A DNA stretch of 64,000 nt, taken from NCBI GenBank assembly GCA_038030265.1, contig CM075942.1:67088926-67152925 (forward strand), read 5' to 3'. This document shows positions 21,570-33,000 of this stretch, in pieces. The position numbers and the translations under genes were made by a program. Position 1 is the stretch's first letter, and every line of letters begins with the position of its first letter. This DNA is from Corythucha ciliata (Eukaryota > Arthropoda > Insecta > Hemiptera > Tingidae). The notes under the pieces were generated by a model. That model saw nothing but the letters and a program-made list of their open reading frames with translations, did not search any database and had not been told where the DNA came from.

Positions 21570-21693
21570 TGACGTGACTAATACTATTCGCTTTCACTCC
21601 ATATCCTCCCTCCCATACACATGTGTTTTTTTAATATCCGTATTCATTTAATTAAGTTGAATAAAGCCTACTAAAAGGTCTCAAATTCAATCA
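21570..21693 (+). repeat. Gypsy 3' LTR
   Basis: 124 bp, from TGACGTGACTAATACTATTC to CAATCA, preceded by a polypurine tract at 21559-21569. Confidence 0.9.
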
Positions 21694-21942
21694 CCGGGCT
21701 CAGGGATGGCTTTAGTGCTTGTCGATGGCGGTCCGAAAACGTTCTCTTCCGGCGTACTACTGAACCACCTCTCATTGTAAAAGAAGCGGACGGCAAAATA
21801 CCAAAAAATCCAGGGTTAAGTTAGTTTTTCAATGATTGCTCAAGAAAGCAGTGACTGTGGGGAGAAACCGGACTGCAAAAATTCATTACTGGGGATGCTC
21901 GTTACTAGTATGCCAAAACTACGAAAAGAATCACGGAAATAA

Positions 21943-22203
21943 TTGAAGGTGGACATATTGGAGAAACCGGGAAACGTTCCTATAATTAGCAAAACCCTGT
22001 ATGGCGCGTCACCCAAAGAACGACAGGAGATGCACGGCAACATTGCCGAAATTACGTATCATGGAATGGAAGGGAAGAAAGACCGGCATTCGAGAATTGT
22101 AGTAGATTTCAGAGCCCTCAACCGTCAGACAGTTCGACAGCCGAATCCTCGAAAACATATCGAGAGTATTATCGACGATACGATCCGATGTGGCGAGAAA
22201 TAG
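21943..22203 (+). pseudogene. Gypsy-like RT N-terminal remnant
   Basis: A short frame with 'VPIISKTLYGASPKERQEM' and 'SRIVVDFRALNRQTVRQPNP', followed by 'IESIIDD', the pattern that opens Gypsy RT (PI..K.YR, R.VVDFR.LN, P.P.I..I). The surrounding sequence has no LTR or further pol. It is probably a decayed fragment unrelated to the Gypsy ending at 21693. Confidence 0.55.
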
Positions 22204-23282
22204 AGGTAAATAGATTCACGCCTCGATGACGAAACTTTGTCGAATCGGGAGATTCGAGGTGTCAGAATGGGCAAGAAGTGTTATCGATCAGAAGATGAAA
22301 AAAAAAAAAAAAGAGGAGGCCAATAATGAGAAAAAAAGGTTTGATTATTCGTGAGACCTAAAAATAATAAAAAAAAAGTTTATTCTTGATTGTGCTAAGA
22401 GTTTGTCGTTGGAGATTGAGCTTTAGAGTGAGAATTTACACACTGGAGCGGTTGGGGAAGATTCTGCAGTTTGAGTAGTCTGTTTTTCTGTCAACACAAC
22501 TGTAGATATAGACCAACGTGTGTATCGTTCACAAGGCTAGAAAGTTGACTCTCTTCCATGGAAGCGCGCCGTTTTCACTCTCAAAGCCCTAAATAGCAAT
22601 AGCTATCCTCCTCCTTAGTTCAAGTACTTTCCCCCCCCCCTACTCACCCTCATCATCGTCATCATTAAAGTGGTCACGAACGTACTATTTCAAGCATGTA
22701 CGTAGAATAATAATACTTGTTATCCACCCAAGTGAATAAATAGATCGATTCACTGGGTTAAATTTAAAAGCACAGGACTGAAAATAGCTTCTCCGTCCTT
22801 TTATCGCACAGGGAATACCCCCCCCCCCTGGTGTCGCAGTGATTTTTTTTTTTAAATTTGTTTTTCCAAAGATGGAGTTGATAAGAGTAATTAAACCTCC
22901 AGTCAGCTTATACTTGAATTCAGTCAAAATGGATTTTTTATCAGAAAATATCTCGAAAAAAAAGTGAAACCGTTTTGGTTCTCATCTCTCCTCCGCCCCC
23001 CGCCCCCACAGCCCCTAATTTCATCGAAAGTCAGTTTCATTCAGCAATAAGATTTTTTTTCGGCTTGTGAAAAAAGAGTAGAAGTTGACGCAGAGGGAGG
23101 AAAAATTGCATCGCGCATTTCTTATTCCCATCAAATAGCTTAGTGGCCAGTGAAACCCATCCTCATTTCATACAAAAATCCCGACTTTTCTTAATTGGTT
23201 TTCTTGGAAAAACTCTTCGTTTTTTGTGAGAATTTGCAATGTAAATAATCTGTATTGCTAATTTGTTTTTCCCGTGTTGCAG
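22204..23282. other. Intron sequence before the S1 exon
   Basis: AT-rich with C runs at 22631-22640 and 22818-22828. No gene seen. It ends with a polypyrimidine tract and acceptor CCCGTGTTGCAG. Confidence 0.6.
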
Positions 23283-23382
23283 GTTTACGGATTCGAATAG
23301 CAAATCTTTTTTTCAAGTTACTATCATGCCTTTTATACATAATCAGGGTAATAGCAGACGAAGATCCTATTTACGCCACTTG
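23283..23382 (+). CDS. SLO2: SLO2/KCNT potassium channel, S1 exon
   Basis: A 100-bp exon (acceptor TTGCAG, donor GTAAGT). The first two bases complete a Ser codon begun in the 10937 exon; the rest encodes LRIRIANLFFKLLSCLLYII and RVIADEDPIYAT, ending with TG, which the next exon completes as Cys. LFFKLLSCLLYII is transmembrane helix S1. The upstream phase and the sequence match SLO2/KCNT channels. The short 71-bp intron after it (23383-23453) is the only compact intron seen in the gene. Confidence 0.95.
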
Positions 23383-23453
23383 GTAAGTTCAAAAGCTTCT
23401 TACCGCCCTTTTTTTTCGGCTAAAAATCACATTTTAAACTTGTTTCCACATAG

Positions 23454-23652
23454 TTATGGGTGCAGCGTGTCAAACAAATCAGAGTTCATCGTTTCGCACA
23501 ACCTAACCGAAGAAGAATTTCAAGAGAATCCTATAATCAATTGGGACGCTATAATCTGGGTAAAACGACCACTGATGTTGTGGATCGTTCAAGTGATACT
23601 CGCATCGATCAGCTTTGTCGAGGCTCTTCTTTTGGCCTACTTGGGCTACAAG
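23454..23652 (+). CDS. SLO2: SLO2/KCNT potassium channel, S1-S2 loop and S2 exon
   Basis: A 199-bp exon (acceptor CCACATAG, donor GTTGGT, slightly weak). After one base completing Cys it encodes 66 residues: an extracellular loop opening YGCSVSNKSEF, then INWDAIIWVKRPLMLW, then helix S2 IVQVILASISFVEALLLAYL, ending GYK. The loop carries candidate N-glycosylation sites (N-K-S, N-L-T). 'WVKRPLMLW' followed by the long hydrophobic S2 is diagnostic of SLO2/KCNT. Confidence 0.95.
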
Positions 23653-25041
23653 GTTGGTATACGAACATTATTATTATTTTTAAACGACCATGATAATGAC
23701 GATCTGGAAAGGGTTGTGCCGCTGGACAATCCGATAATTGCAACGAAGTGCGGCCCAGTCTCTGTTTTAGTTCCGGTTGGGAGGGAGGGGAGAATTTCGT
23801 TGCAATTATTTTGGATTGCAATTGGAGGAAGAGGGATAGAGGGTCTGGAAATAAAAAAGAAGCAAAGTTTAATGGTTTATAAAAAGGGACACAAGCTCAA
23901 CATCCTGTTTTTGCAAGTACATCAACGCTAAGCTTTACGCCACGTTTCCACGTGGTAATCAACGCAAAGTAAGGAAAGGTCTTAACCTCCCCTTTTTATG
24001 CCAACTTCCTTTTTTACTCTCCCTCTCCTGTTGAAATTCTTGTTGGAACAAAGCCCTCGTATTATTTAATGAAAGGTTAAGAGCTGTAAAAAATCGTGCA
24101 CCTTCTGAGTGCCTCATTAGCGCGTCCAAGCTTGCTTTTTTTTTTAACCTTAACAATTTCCCCACACTCAATTTCATTGTTTAATAAAACCACGGTAGAT
24201 CCTTTCGGCTATACGTTCTCATCAAGTTTTGGAGTCTATACATTCACCTTATACCTAGACCCAACAGAAAAGGGGGTGACGATCTTACAGCAATTTCAAC
24301 TGGCAATATTAAATTACCGGTGGTAAACCTTGTGGAGTTGTTTACAGTGGAAAATGTTTGTCTATCAGCTAATGCTGAAATACACGTCCATATTTGATAT
24401 TGTAATAGTTTATTCCATCTAATTATGACGCATTGAGTTCCAAGGGTATTGTCGTCGGCAACATGCCGCAACCCCGAAATCAGTTCGCACTCGATGGGGT
24501 AATGAGCGTTGCTTCCCCACGCGTTGCAATTTCACCCAACCATTCTTGTTTAAAAAAATTCCTTCAAAATAGAAAGTTTTCATAAATCACTCGCTCACCC
24601 GGAGATTTTCTTTTCTTTGCAAGCAGACCACCACCGCCTTGATTTCTTTCGTTTCGTTGTCCCATTATTAAAACTTCCATGCCCTCACGTTTTCCCGAGG
24701 CTTCGTCGTTGTCTTGCGAATCCCCAGGAAGAGGACCATTTATCTTTTCAACTTGTTTTTTTTTTTCTTGTCTTCCCATTTTTAACGTTTCTGTTATTTT
24801 TTTCGTACTCTTTATTTTTTACCGTCATTAACGATAATGTCTTTATTGATGATGGAACACCTATTGAATTGTAAATACGACTCATAAATCGAACAATGAT
24901 TCAGCCTGGAATATTCCCCCTCCCTTAATCCACCATGGTTTCATCAACGTTCTAGTTGATATCCAGGAAACTTGTGCGACAAACAGATCAACTGTTCGAT
25001 ATCAATTGCCGTGACAACGCTGTTTTGCCGTTCTGTTACAG
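23653..25041. other. 1.39-kb intron between S2 and S3 exons
   Basis: Non-coding, AT-rich, without a recognised transposon. The channel-like reading frame of the S2 exon continues open for about 280 bases into it by chance. Ends with acceptor TTCTGTTACAG. Confidence 0.75.
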
Positions 25042-25116
25042 GGGAACATATGGCAGCAACTGTTATCTTTCCACTTCATTCTCGAACTCGTTAACACCAT
25101 ACCCTTCGCAGCAACG
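25042..25116 (+). CDS. SLO2: SLO2/KCNT potassium channel, S3 exon
   Basis: A 75-bp exon of exactly 25 codons (acceptor GTTACAG, donor GTAAGC) encoding GNIWQQLLSFHFILELVNTI then PFAAT. In SLO2/KCNT this directly follows the S2 'YLxYK' and forms helix S3. It is followed by a 29.6-kb intron that contains most of the transposons in the window. Confidence 0.95.
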
Positions 25117-25469
25117 GTAAGCAACTATTTTATTGAATTTAACCTCTTTGCCATCTTTATCGTCACATTAACCGACAAGTCTCTGCAGTATGAATTTAAG
25201 CACCAAAAAACCCGTAAATTGTCAGTCGTTGATATTTTGTATTGCTGTCAAAACACGCTAAAACTGATGGCTCTAAAACGGCTAATTTTACCTTAGGCAT
25301 GGCGCAGACCCAAGCGAAACTTTAACCTTCTCGCCCGCCCCCTCATCGCTGTTTTTTTTAGTATCAAAAATACAACTTGCGCTCTATGAGTGGCAGGATT
25401 GTATCCATACCGGTCACAGACACTATGACCCTTCTTGGAAACAAAAAGTCACTTCCTTGAAGACATCTA
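25117..25469. other. Start of 29.6-kb intron; no feature
   Basis: Non-coding sequence from the S3 donor to the first repeat array. Nothing recognised. Confidence 0.6.
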
Positions 25470-26060
25470 ATTCACGGGTCAAATGTGGCCGTTTTACATC
25501 CAAAATTGAGAAAAAAACATTTTGCTGTTCTTGGAGTAAGTCCGCAGCAAAAAATTATGAAAAGAATTGATGGGTGTATGTGAAACAAACGGTGCACGGC
25601 TTAAATTTAGTAGAATCGCTAATTCACGGGTGCAATTGAAAAAAAAAACGCTCATTCGCTGCTTTAAAATTAGGAGCAGAGGCAAATTCGTTCCTGAAAT
25701 TGGGGAAAACGCTAAATCACGGCTAAAATGGAGAAAAAGTGGTAATTTTCGGTTAAGACTGAGAAAACACCCATTCGCAGTTTCTGGAGGAAAGTAAGTG
25801 GCTAATTGAAGGGCGAAACGCTAATTTATGGCTAAAAGTACGGGAATCGCTTATTCACGCAGCTAAAATTGAGAGATCGCCAATTCGTGGTTTCGAATGC
25901 AACTTCTATGGCTAATATTAGGAAAAAGCGCTAAAAGTTAAAAAATCGCTATTTACCGGTTAAAATGAGAGAAAGCGTTAATGCGCGACTCAAATTGAGA
26001 AAACTCCAATTCACCGTTTTTGGGGGCAACTTAAATTTGTGGCTAAAATTGAGAAAATAC
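25470..26060 (-). repeat. Array of the CGGCTAAAATTGAGAAAA repeat
   Basis: Diverged units reading GCTAATTCACGGCTAAAATTGAGAAAA on the + strand, spaced about 25-40 bases apart, i.e. the reverse orientation of the array at 1978-3350. Confidence 0.8.
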
Positions 26061-26399
26061 GCACCTCTAGAGTCTCTATAATAAATTGCGTGTTGGTGGT
26101 CACTCATTTTGGCAATTGTCAGAGCGGTCTGGGCAAGTTCCGCGAGCTGGGACCTCCGGGCTTCTTCCTTGACTGTGGGCATGGTGGCCCGCTTGAAGTC
26201 CAAAGGAAAGGAGCCCTGAAGTCCCAGCTAGTGGAACTTGCTGGGATGGTCTGGCATCTGCCAAAACCCAGCGTGGTACGCACCACCCCCGCGGGCATCA
26301 AAATGTTACGCTACGCCTCTGATTTCGGCCTGCTTTTGTCATGTTTGGCCAGGGGGTACTCTGGAATTATGCACACATGTAGACATAAAACCGGTTCCC

Positions 26400-27110
26400 A
26401 TTCAACCGTAAGAACATGCGTGGTCCTGAAATTTCATTTGACAGGTATTTTGGAGCTGAATACGAATATGTGAGTCGGCCGGCGTCTGCCAGGGGCGTTT
26501 CGTTTACCCTTAGCGGTAAATCTCCGAATTCGAGACAGGAATCTGACCGTTAGAACATATTCATGAAAATGGTCTCATTCCATAGTTTTTTGGGGCTGAA
26601 TACACCAGCCATGTAGCTTCGAAAACTTGATTTGCTGCCGAGGGCAAACGCCCCTGGCAGTCGCCGACCGACGCGACGCTCATATTCGTATTCAGCTCCA
26701 TAATACCCGTCAAATGAGACAAGTCGAATGGACAAGTTCATCCGCTTTATTCATATCCCAAATTTAGGGAATTTGACTGCCCACTGAGGGCAAACGCCCC
26801 GGGCAGACGCTCATATCCGTATTTAGCTCCAAAACCGTACCGAATGAGTCAAACTACAAGTTTATGTTCATCCGGCTAACTAATATCCCAAGTTTATTGG
26901 ACTTTGACTGCCCGCTTATGAGGGCAAATGCCCCGTGCAAACAAAATAAAACCTACTGAGTGAGTCAAGTAACTAGACCACGATCTTCCAGCTGATTCGT
27001 TTTCCAAATTTAGGGAAATTGGCTGGCCGTGGAGGGCAAATGCCCCTGGCAGACGCTCAAATTCGTATTCAGCCCCACAAAAGCTATCAAATAGAAAAAG
27101 TTTCATGGCT
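26400..27110. repeat. Cluster of ~110-150-bp repeats, one copy inverted
   Basis: AGGGCAAACGCCCCTGGCAG or close variants start at 26640, 26787, 26921 and 27033, each followed (except the third) by GACGCTCATATTCGTATTCAGC-like words and preceded by CCAAATTTAGGGAA-like words. An inverted copy lies at about 26440-26520 (GGCGTCTGCCAGGGGCGTTT). Spacing is 147, 134 and 112 bases. No coding function is apparent. Confidence 0.7.
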
Positions 27111-27339
27111 ATGTTCTTCCGGTTGGATGGGACTGTCGCCAGCTCTCGAACCCATACTCGGTGTTTGCCTAACAACGAGCAAAATATTGATCAATGTCTA
27201 GCATGATGTTCTCGAAAAGGCAAATTTACATTCGGTCTACGCGTTTGAAGTGTTTTGCGGCATTTTCCTGGTGGCCACGAATTTGTAAAAGATGAAAAGC
27301 GGGGGGGGGGGGCGATTATTGGCGTTTTCCATCCATAAA

Positions 27340-27660
27340 TCAAATTCGGAGCGAAAAAGCAATTCCCATATTGATTGTTTGATCAACAGTTCTCCATGAG
27401 TCCCTAACCATGCGCTGTTGAGATTTTAAGTCTTCAGCATGACGGGTTCGAATAATAGCTTTTTCGAGCGTAAGTTCTGGGTCATTTTGAAGAGATCCTG
27501 ACAGCTTAGAGTCCAAAATACCGATCACCAGTGTATCGCGCAGTAATTCATCAGTTAAAACGCCATAATTGCACGTTTAAATTAAACTTTGAAGGGCTAT
27601 AATGAATTCTTCTACGGGTTCTCCTCCATTTGAACTCTCTTATTGAAACGAGCTCGTTCA
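27340..27660 (-). pseudogene. Gypsy-like Gag remnant
   Basis: The minus strand encodes 'EPVEEFIIALQSLI', a stop, then 'LLRDTLVIGILDSKLSGSLQ', 'PELTLEKAIIRTRHAEDLKS' and a short tail. This is the end of the capsid domain of Gypsy Gag (pattern LRDRLVxGIxDxxLQxRLL...LTLExAixxxRxxE). One stop interrupts it and no LTR or pol is next to it, so it is an isolated relic. Confidence 0.65.
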
Positions 27661-28265
27661 AAAATTACATTTCTTCCAGTGGCGACATTGGGGGAGCAAG
27701 AAACTGAGCAGTTAAGATTTACCCCCCCCCCTCCGCACCCTATGGAAAATACCGTTTTGCGAATCAATTATGTCTACATGTGCAAAAATACAATTCTTGA
27801 GGCAAACATTCTAAATTCATCACCAAATTTACCGCCTCTTCATGAAATTCTCTTGTTTCTGGGTTAATTTTCCTGGGTAATTTGAGTCCTAAGACACAGT
27901 TTTACTAGATATAAATGACGTGTTATAAGCTAAATCGGCTACATCGGCCATAAAATGGCTTATTCACACTATTCAGTGCAGAAAATTAGTGTGAAAGAGC
28001 AAGGGTGTGCCGTGAAGAGTAGCGTCCGAGGCTTTGGCGAGGCGGGTGGACCGCCCCGGGCCACCTATCAGAGAGGGCCCCCGAAAAGCTTAAATATGGA
28101 AAAATGATGACTTTTAGGTTCATGTTCATAGATTTAAAGCACGTGAAAAGGAGTTTTGGTATATACGATATTGGGCAGTGACTTTGGCTCCTTTCGACGA
28201 TTTTCAGTCCATCCGACTTCCAATAGAACGTTTACTGGTGATCAGCAAACAGTATGGATTAATAT
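27661..28265. other. Non-coding intron sequence
   Basis: No coding feature. A 10-base C run is at 27722-27731. Confidence 0.5.
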
Positions 28266-28850
28266 TCGATCGAGCCCACGAAATCGCAGTTCTGACGGCT
28301 AAAATTGAGAAAATGTGTGCCTTCTGGAAGCAAATTCACGGCTAAAATAGAAAGAAAATACGCTGATTCCCAAGTTTCTTTAAGTCCTTTAGAAGATAAC
28401 ATTGAGAACGCTCTCTAATGTGCCGATTTTGTGGAGCGAGTAGGCGGCAAACAAGTTGGAAAAAGTGCTAATATTCGTGGCTAAAACTGCAAAAAAGTGC
28501 TCATCCCAGGTTTCTCGACCATAGTTTGGAAAAAAATCGCTAATTCCCGGAGTACATAGTGGCAATTTTACGGCTAAAGTGTACCTAAAAACCGCTAATG
28601 TGCTGTTTTTGGGCCAAGCCCGCGGCTAAAATTGCGAAAAATTGCCTAATCCGTCGATAAAACGTAGGAAAAACGTTAATTCTCGGATAAAAATTCATAA
28701 AATCACTCATTCGCGGCTAAAATTGAGAAAACGCCAATCTAAAGGATATTTCGAGGCTAAAACTAAGAAAAAGTGCTAATCCATAACTAAATTAAAATGA
28801 TATGGCCAATGTGGGCCAAAATTTAAAACAAACGCCTTACTCACTGACGT
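28266..28850 (-). repeat. Array of the CGGCTAAAATTGAGAAAA repeat
   Basis: Units such as GACGGCTAAAATTGAGAAAA and TCGCGGCTAAAATTGAGAAAA, diverged, in the same orientation as the arrays at 25470 and 43796. Confidence 0.75.
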
Positions 28851-29387
28851 ATTGTTACCGTGCAGGCCATTTTAGGGCCACAGATAACAAGGTTGGTGGA
28901 GGGGGTGAAATCAGGAGGACGATTCTAATCACTGGCTAGGAGGGAGTCAATGAAAATGGGGGGGGGGAGGTTTTCTTCTTCTTCGTCCTCGTCGGACTCT
29001 AGATAATATCTTGGATTGAGGGGAAGAGGAATTCGACACATTTCCGAGTAGGAATCGGACGAACTGGAGGGCCGTTCGATGTATTGAAAACGACGTGGGT
29101 CTCTGGGCGACAAACGAGATTTCTCCTGTTTGGTAAGCAGGAGGGGGGAAAGGGGGGAAAGAACTGGAGGATTAAATGGAGGTACGACTTTGCCCCTAAA
29201 CCTTTTTAATTGGGAATTTAAACACCCGCAAAATCCACATCGGGTGATGAAATGGCAATGGTTACACCTTACACCTTAAAGGGCGGGCCACGGTTTTCCC
29301 AGACGGGGTTTGATACATATAAGGCTGATCACCGTGACAGTATGACATGACGAATGACGTATGACATTCACTTGTCCCGATAGGTAC
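28851..29387. other. Non-coding intron sequence
   Basis: No gene supported. A 10-base G run is at 28958-28967. A short open stretch on the minus strand (28925-29113) is acidic and low-complexity, with no family match. Confidence 0.5.
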
Positions 29388-29696
29388 AGTTTGAGTTCCG
29401 AGAGGGGATTTCTCCTGGGTGGATTCGCTCTTTGCGTGGACTCCCTGGATAGCTAAGTTGGTTAGAGCACCTGGCGCGAAACTAGGAGGTCGTGGGTTCA
29501 AATCCCACCTGGGGAGCAATTTTTTCTCGGAACTCGAAACAAGTGAAGAATAGTAAGTATTTAATTTAAAGATTAATTTCTTTATTTTCAGCCTTCCCGC
29601 TCCCTCGAATTCACAGTTGTGACTAAGGTGGTGAGGTGAGGAGGGGCGTAATCCCCTAATTGTCCGTAGAAAAGAGTCTTCTAATTGCAATTAATT
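29388..29696 (+). mobile_element. Partial copy of tRNA-like-core foldback element
   Basis: Homologous to 41480-41820: it shares TTTGAGTTCCGAGAGG, the tRNA-like core, CTCGGAACTCGAAAC, GTAAGTATTT, TTTATTTTCAGCC and the end CTAATTGCAATTAATT. The left long arm present in the 41.3-kb copy is missing here, so this is a one-armed relic. Confidence 0.75.
29441..29516 (+). tRNA. tRNA-like sequence (not a canonical tRNA), copy 1
   Basis: Folds as a cloverleaf by eye: acceptor CTCCCTGG with CTGGGGAG, an imperfect D arm (GCTA/GAGC), anticodon arm CCTGG-CGCGAAA-CTAGG, T arm GTGGG-TTCAAAT-CCCAC. The acceptor has 8 pairs plus an extra base, and position 33 is G instead of the universal U, so a working tRNA is unlikely. 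Box B-like GGTTCAAATCC is present and a T run follows at about 29521-29525. Confidence 0.4.
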
Positions 29697-29719
29697 CACT
29701 AAATATAAAACAATTGTGA

Positions 29720-30010
29720 CGTAAAACAAACGCCTTACTCACGGCTAATATTGCCAAAATCACTATAGCGCGGCTAAAATTAAGGAAAATTCTAAATTCC
29801 AGCTCAAATTGAGAAATAGGGCTAACGCGGCTAAAAATTGAGTAAAACGCCAATTTGTAGCAACAATTAATACAAATCGCCGTCATGGACTGATAATTTT
29901 ACGTTCAAATTCAGAAAAGTGCTAATTCCCAGCTGAAAATTGAGTAAAAGCGCTAATTCGCGGATGAAATGGGCAAAAGTCCCAAAATGTTCAAAATTTA
30001 AAGTACGCCT
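29720..30010 (-). repeat. Short array of the CGGCTAAAATTGAGAAAA repeat
   Basis: Several diverged units (CGCGGCTAAAATTAAGGAAA, CGCGGCTAAAAATTGAG) directly after the one-armed tRNA-like element, same orientation as neighbouring arrays. Confidence 0.7.
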
Positions 30011-33000
30011 ATTCTCGGCTTTTGAATGACTGGTCTTGACTGGAATTTTCTTGGTTAGACGGCTAGAATTGACCGTTTTCACCCCTTTAAGCCCAAATTT
30101 CAAAGATTGGGCCCTTTAAAAAAATAAATTTTGAAGGATTGATTCCCTCAAAATCCAGCGGGCTTGACTCATTAAAAAGTCATATTTCACGGGGTTCAAG
30201 ATAGCAATTTCACACGTTTGAGACTTGCATACAAGCAATTTTGCGGATTCGTCACTAAGGGAACCCAATTTTGCTGTTTTAGCAAATTCGCGCACCAATT
30301 CCATGTTTGGCTCCATAAAAACAAGCAACTCCGGTGGTTATATTTGGGTATTTCAAAGCCCAAAAATTTCCAGATCCGGCTAGTGAACCCGAATCATATT
30401 GTGAAAGGTGCGAACGATAATTTTTTAAGAGGCAAATTCAACACGAAGCCTTTTTTTTTCTCGATTCCTCAAACATCGGATTAGGGGAGCACCGCTCCCC
30501 TAACCAGACCATTGGGGGAGCATTCGCTGACCCTGAACGCCACTTCCGCCGCCACTGGTTTCTTCTTTTGGAAAAATACATTTTGCAGAAATACATTACA
30601 AAATACAGTTTGCAGAATCTTCCTGGCTCAAACGAAAAGACTCCAAAATAATTTCTGCTCTCTCCCGTCTCCCCCATGAAGTTTGGGGCACTAACCTAGG
30701 ATTCTTCTGGTTGAAATACCAGCCCAGATGTTATGCGGTACCGGTCGAATCTCTTGATCCAGATTTCCCGGTCTCGTCCATGGAACGGAAAAACTTCGGG
30801 TGGCGGGCAGTTAACAATGTGAGAGAGTTCGCTGGACAGTCAACAGTCAAGTTTGACGAAAGAGCTTCCTGGGAACACTTGTTCATCGAGACCAGCTGGC
30901 TGTTTCTGTCTCCTCGTCTCTGCACTCATCGTGTTTGTCGTTTTCGTTTAAACACCTGGCACCATGTAGGAAATACTTAAAGCGAGCGAGTGAGAAACTT
31001 TTAAATTTATTTTAATCCAACTACTTAAAACTCATTTTTTTAAAAACATAACATTTGAGGCCTTAAAGCCTCATGCAACAAATCCCATCCTCCCAACATA
31101 TTTTTTTAAACCAAACCACTGCCTACCCAATTTTAACAAGATGTCGTACTCAGAAACACACATTTTACAATTCTGGCAGCTTTCACACGCCACCAAATAT
31201 AAAATAAAAAAAAGGTTGGTATAAGGAAGTTGTTTCAAACTTTATATAGAACGAAAGCCATTTCTTGTTTTCTACTGCGTGCTTCACCAACATTTTCCGT
31301 TTTAGTTTCAAACACTTACCCCCCCCCCTCCTCCCTACACATTAGACACAGTTTCAGAGCGCTTACTGGTTGATTTGTAGCTACAGCCAAGAGAGAGGAA
31401 AAAATGGGAGATTGTAAAAGAGTGTATTTCTCAATTTCAACGACACAGGCAAAAGGTAGCAATCTTCCTTTTTGAACCGGTCTGTCGTTTCTTTTTTTAT
31501 TTTAAGAATTTAATTAATTTCTCCTCAGGGAGCGCTACATGCTCCTATCCTTTTGTATCTTAAAAAACAAATGACACCTGTATATTTTATCAAAACGCTT
31601 GAACCGTTTTCTTCTGTGACCCCCTCCCACCTCTTCCGGGGTGAATTTCAATTTAGAAAAACTGGGTCAATTGATACAATCTATTAGCCTTTTCCATTCG
31701 CACAAAAATCTGTCCCCGGGGCATTTCGTTTCCACCCATCCACTCTTAAATAAATCACGCATTATTGGAGAAAAACGGGTGGGAATTTTGGCACATTTAG
31801 GGATTCTGATGCAAATTTCACGTCCTACCGTGGAAATCGATGGATTGACGCCGAACACAGTCTCGCACTGACGCAATTATTCATGGGCCAAAAATCATCC
31901 AAGGCAGGGTGGGGCGGTCCAGGCTGGGTTGAAAACGAGCCAACTCAAATTGAGATCGACTTAATATTTAACTTAGTGTTAATTAAGACGAAATACAATG
32001 TCAACGCCTGAACCACAATGATAAGAGCTATCTCCCTCTCTCTCTCTCTCTTTTTACTTCGGTACCCACTAAGTGCCTTATTCTTTTGTCATCGTCCATC
32101 TCTTGTCTCTTCTTGTTCTAATTAAGAAGACTCATTTACTTCCAAGACAAGATAAGGTAAAGGAAGTTATCTGTAAAGACTCCCCCATCCCCTCCCATTT
32201 CGCTCAAAATGTTTCGGGCTAAAATACTCCTGTTCAGGTGTAATTAATTTGATCTTTAAAAGCCCTCCAAATTTTTGTTTTGGACGGATTTATGTAAGCC
32301 CAGTGTGGCCAGAACTGTAATACACATTTTTACTCGCAGGGGCTTTTTTTTTCTCAAGGCTCCATGCCTTCTCAGGGCTTCATGGCCCTTTATCTTCTTC
32401 AGTTCAGGCAAAAGAGAGTTGAACTTGACCTTTCATGTCTCTTTCCTACAGATTTACATTACTCACCGAAGAGTGGTTTTTGTGTGAGTGGAGAGGGATA
32501 GACTTATAGGATTTTCTGTGTTCCGTGGGCGTACAGCGTTGTGAATCCAATGGAAGAAAATCCACGAGAGTGAACTTACAACGACAGAAACCACTCCTAC
32601 GCGTGAAAACCTATGTTTGAATTAATTATTCGAGATGATGCTTGATAATCTCGTTAAAGCTGGTTGGTTGAGTTGAAGATCGTGAAAGGACACGATGGAA
32701 CAATCGAAAGTACATATATAAATTATTCTGAGAGAATTAATTAAACTTAAGTTTTAGTCGGATTTGCTTGCGAGTTGATTGACAGAATCGGGCTTAAGCT
32801 AAACAAATTTGAGAGTCACTTATAACACGCAACAAAAGTTTGTAGACAAGAAAGCGCGTCTTCAAATGTTTCGGTTTATATCTGACATGACGTTTTCAAG
32901 TTGAGGCCACTTCAAGACTTTGATAGTTCATGTTAAAGGCACGGGCTCGTTAAAAGTTACTGTTTGCATTTGACTTCATAGTTTTTTTTTTATGTACAGC

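Larger units (their letters stand above)
14597..21693 (+). mobile_element. Gypsy LTR retrotransposon, internally deleted, with nested Copia
   Basis: Bounded by 124-bp LTRs (14597-14720 and 21570-21693) starting TG and ending CA. Flanks are CAGGG and CCGGG, a possible 5-bp target duplication with one mismatch. Order inside: gag, two zinc knuckles, protease, RT, end of RNase H, integrase zinc-binding part, a Copia element (17278-21090), then the integrase C-terminus. The catalytic core of integrase is deleted between about 17135 and 17140. An in-frame stop (16213-16215), frameshifts and an AT-rich insert (about 16700-16870) also disrupt it. LTRs differ at about 6 positions, so it is older than the nested Copia. 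Confidence 0.9.

Noticed and set aside
21943..22203. Continuation of the Gypsy ending at 21693
   Set aside because: It lies outside the right LTR and encodes the start of RT, so it cannot belong to that element.
23263..23931. A 222-codon open frame that could be read as one gene
   Set aside because: It starts out of frame with the real S1 exon, runs through a 71-bp intron, shares frame with the S2 exon only in its middle, and then enters intron sequence. The splice borders and SLO2/KCNT homology show two separate exons instead.
28925..29113. Short acidic open frame on the minus strand
   Set aside because: Low complexity, no start context, no homology and no neighbour support.
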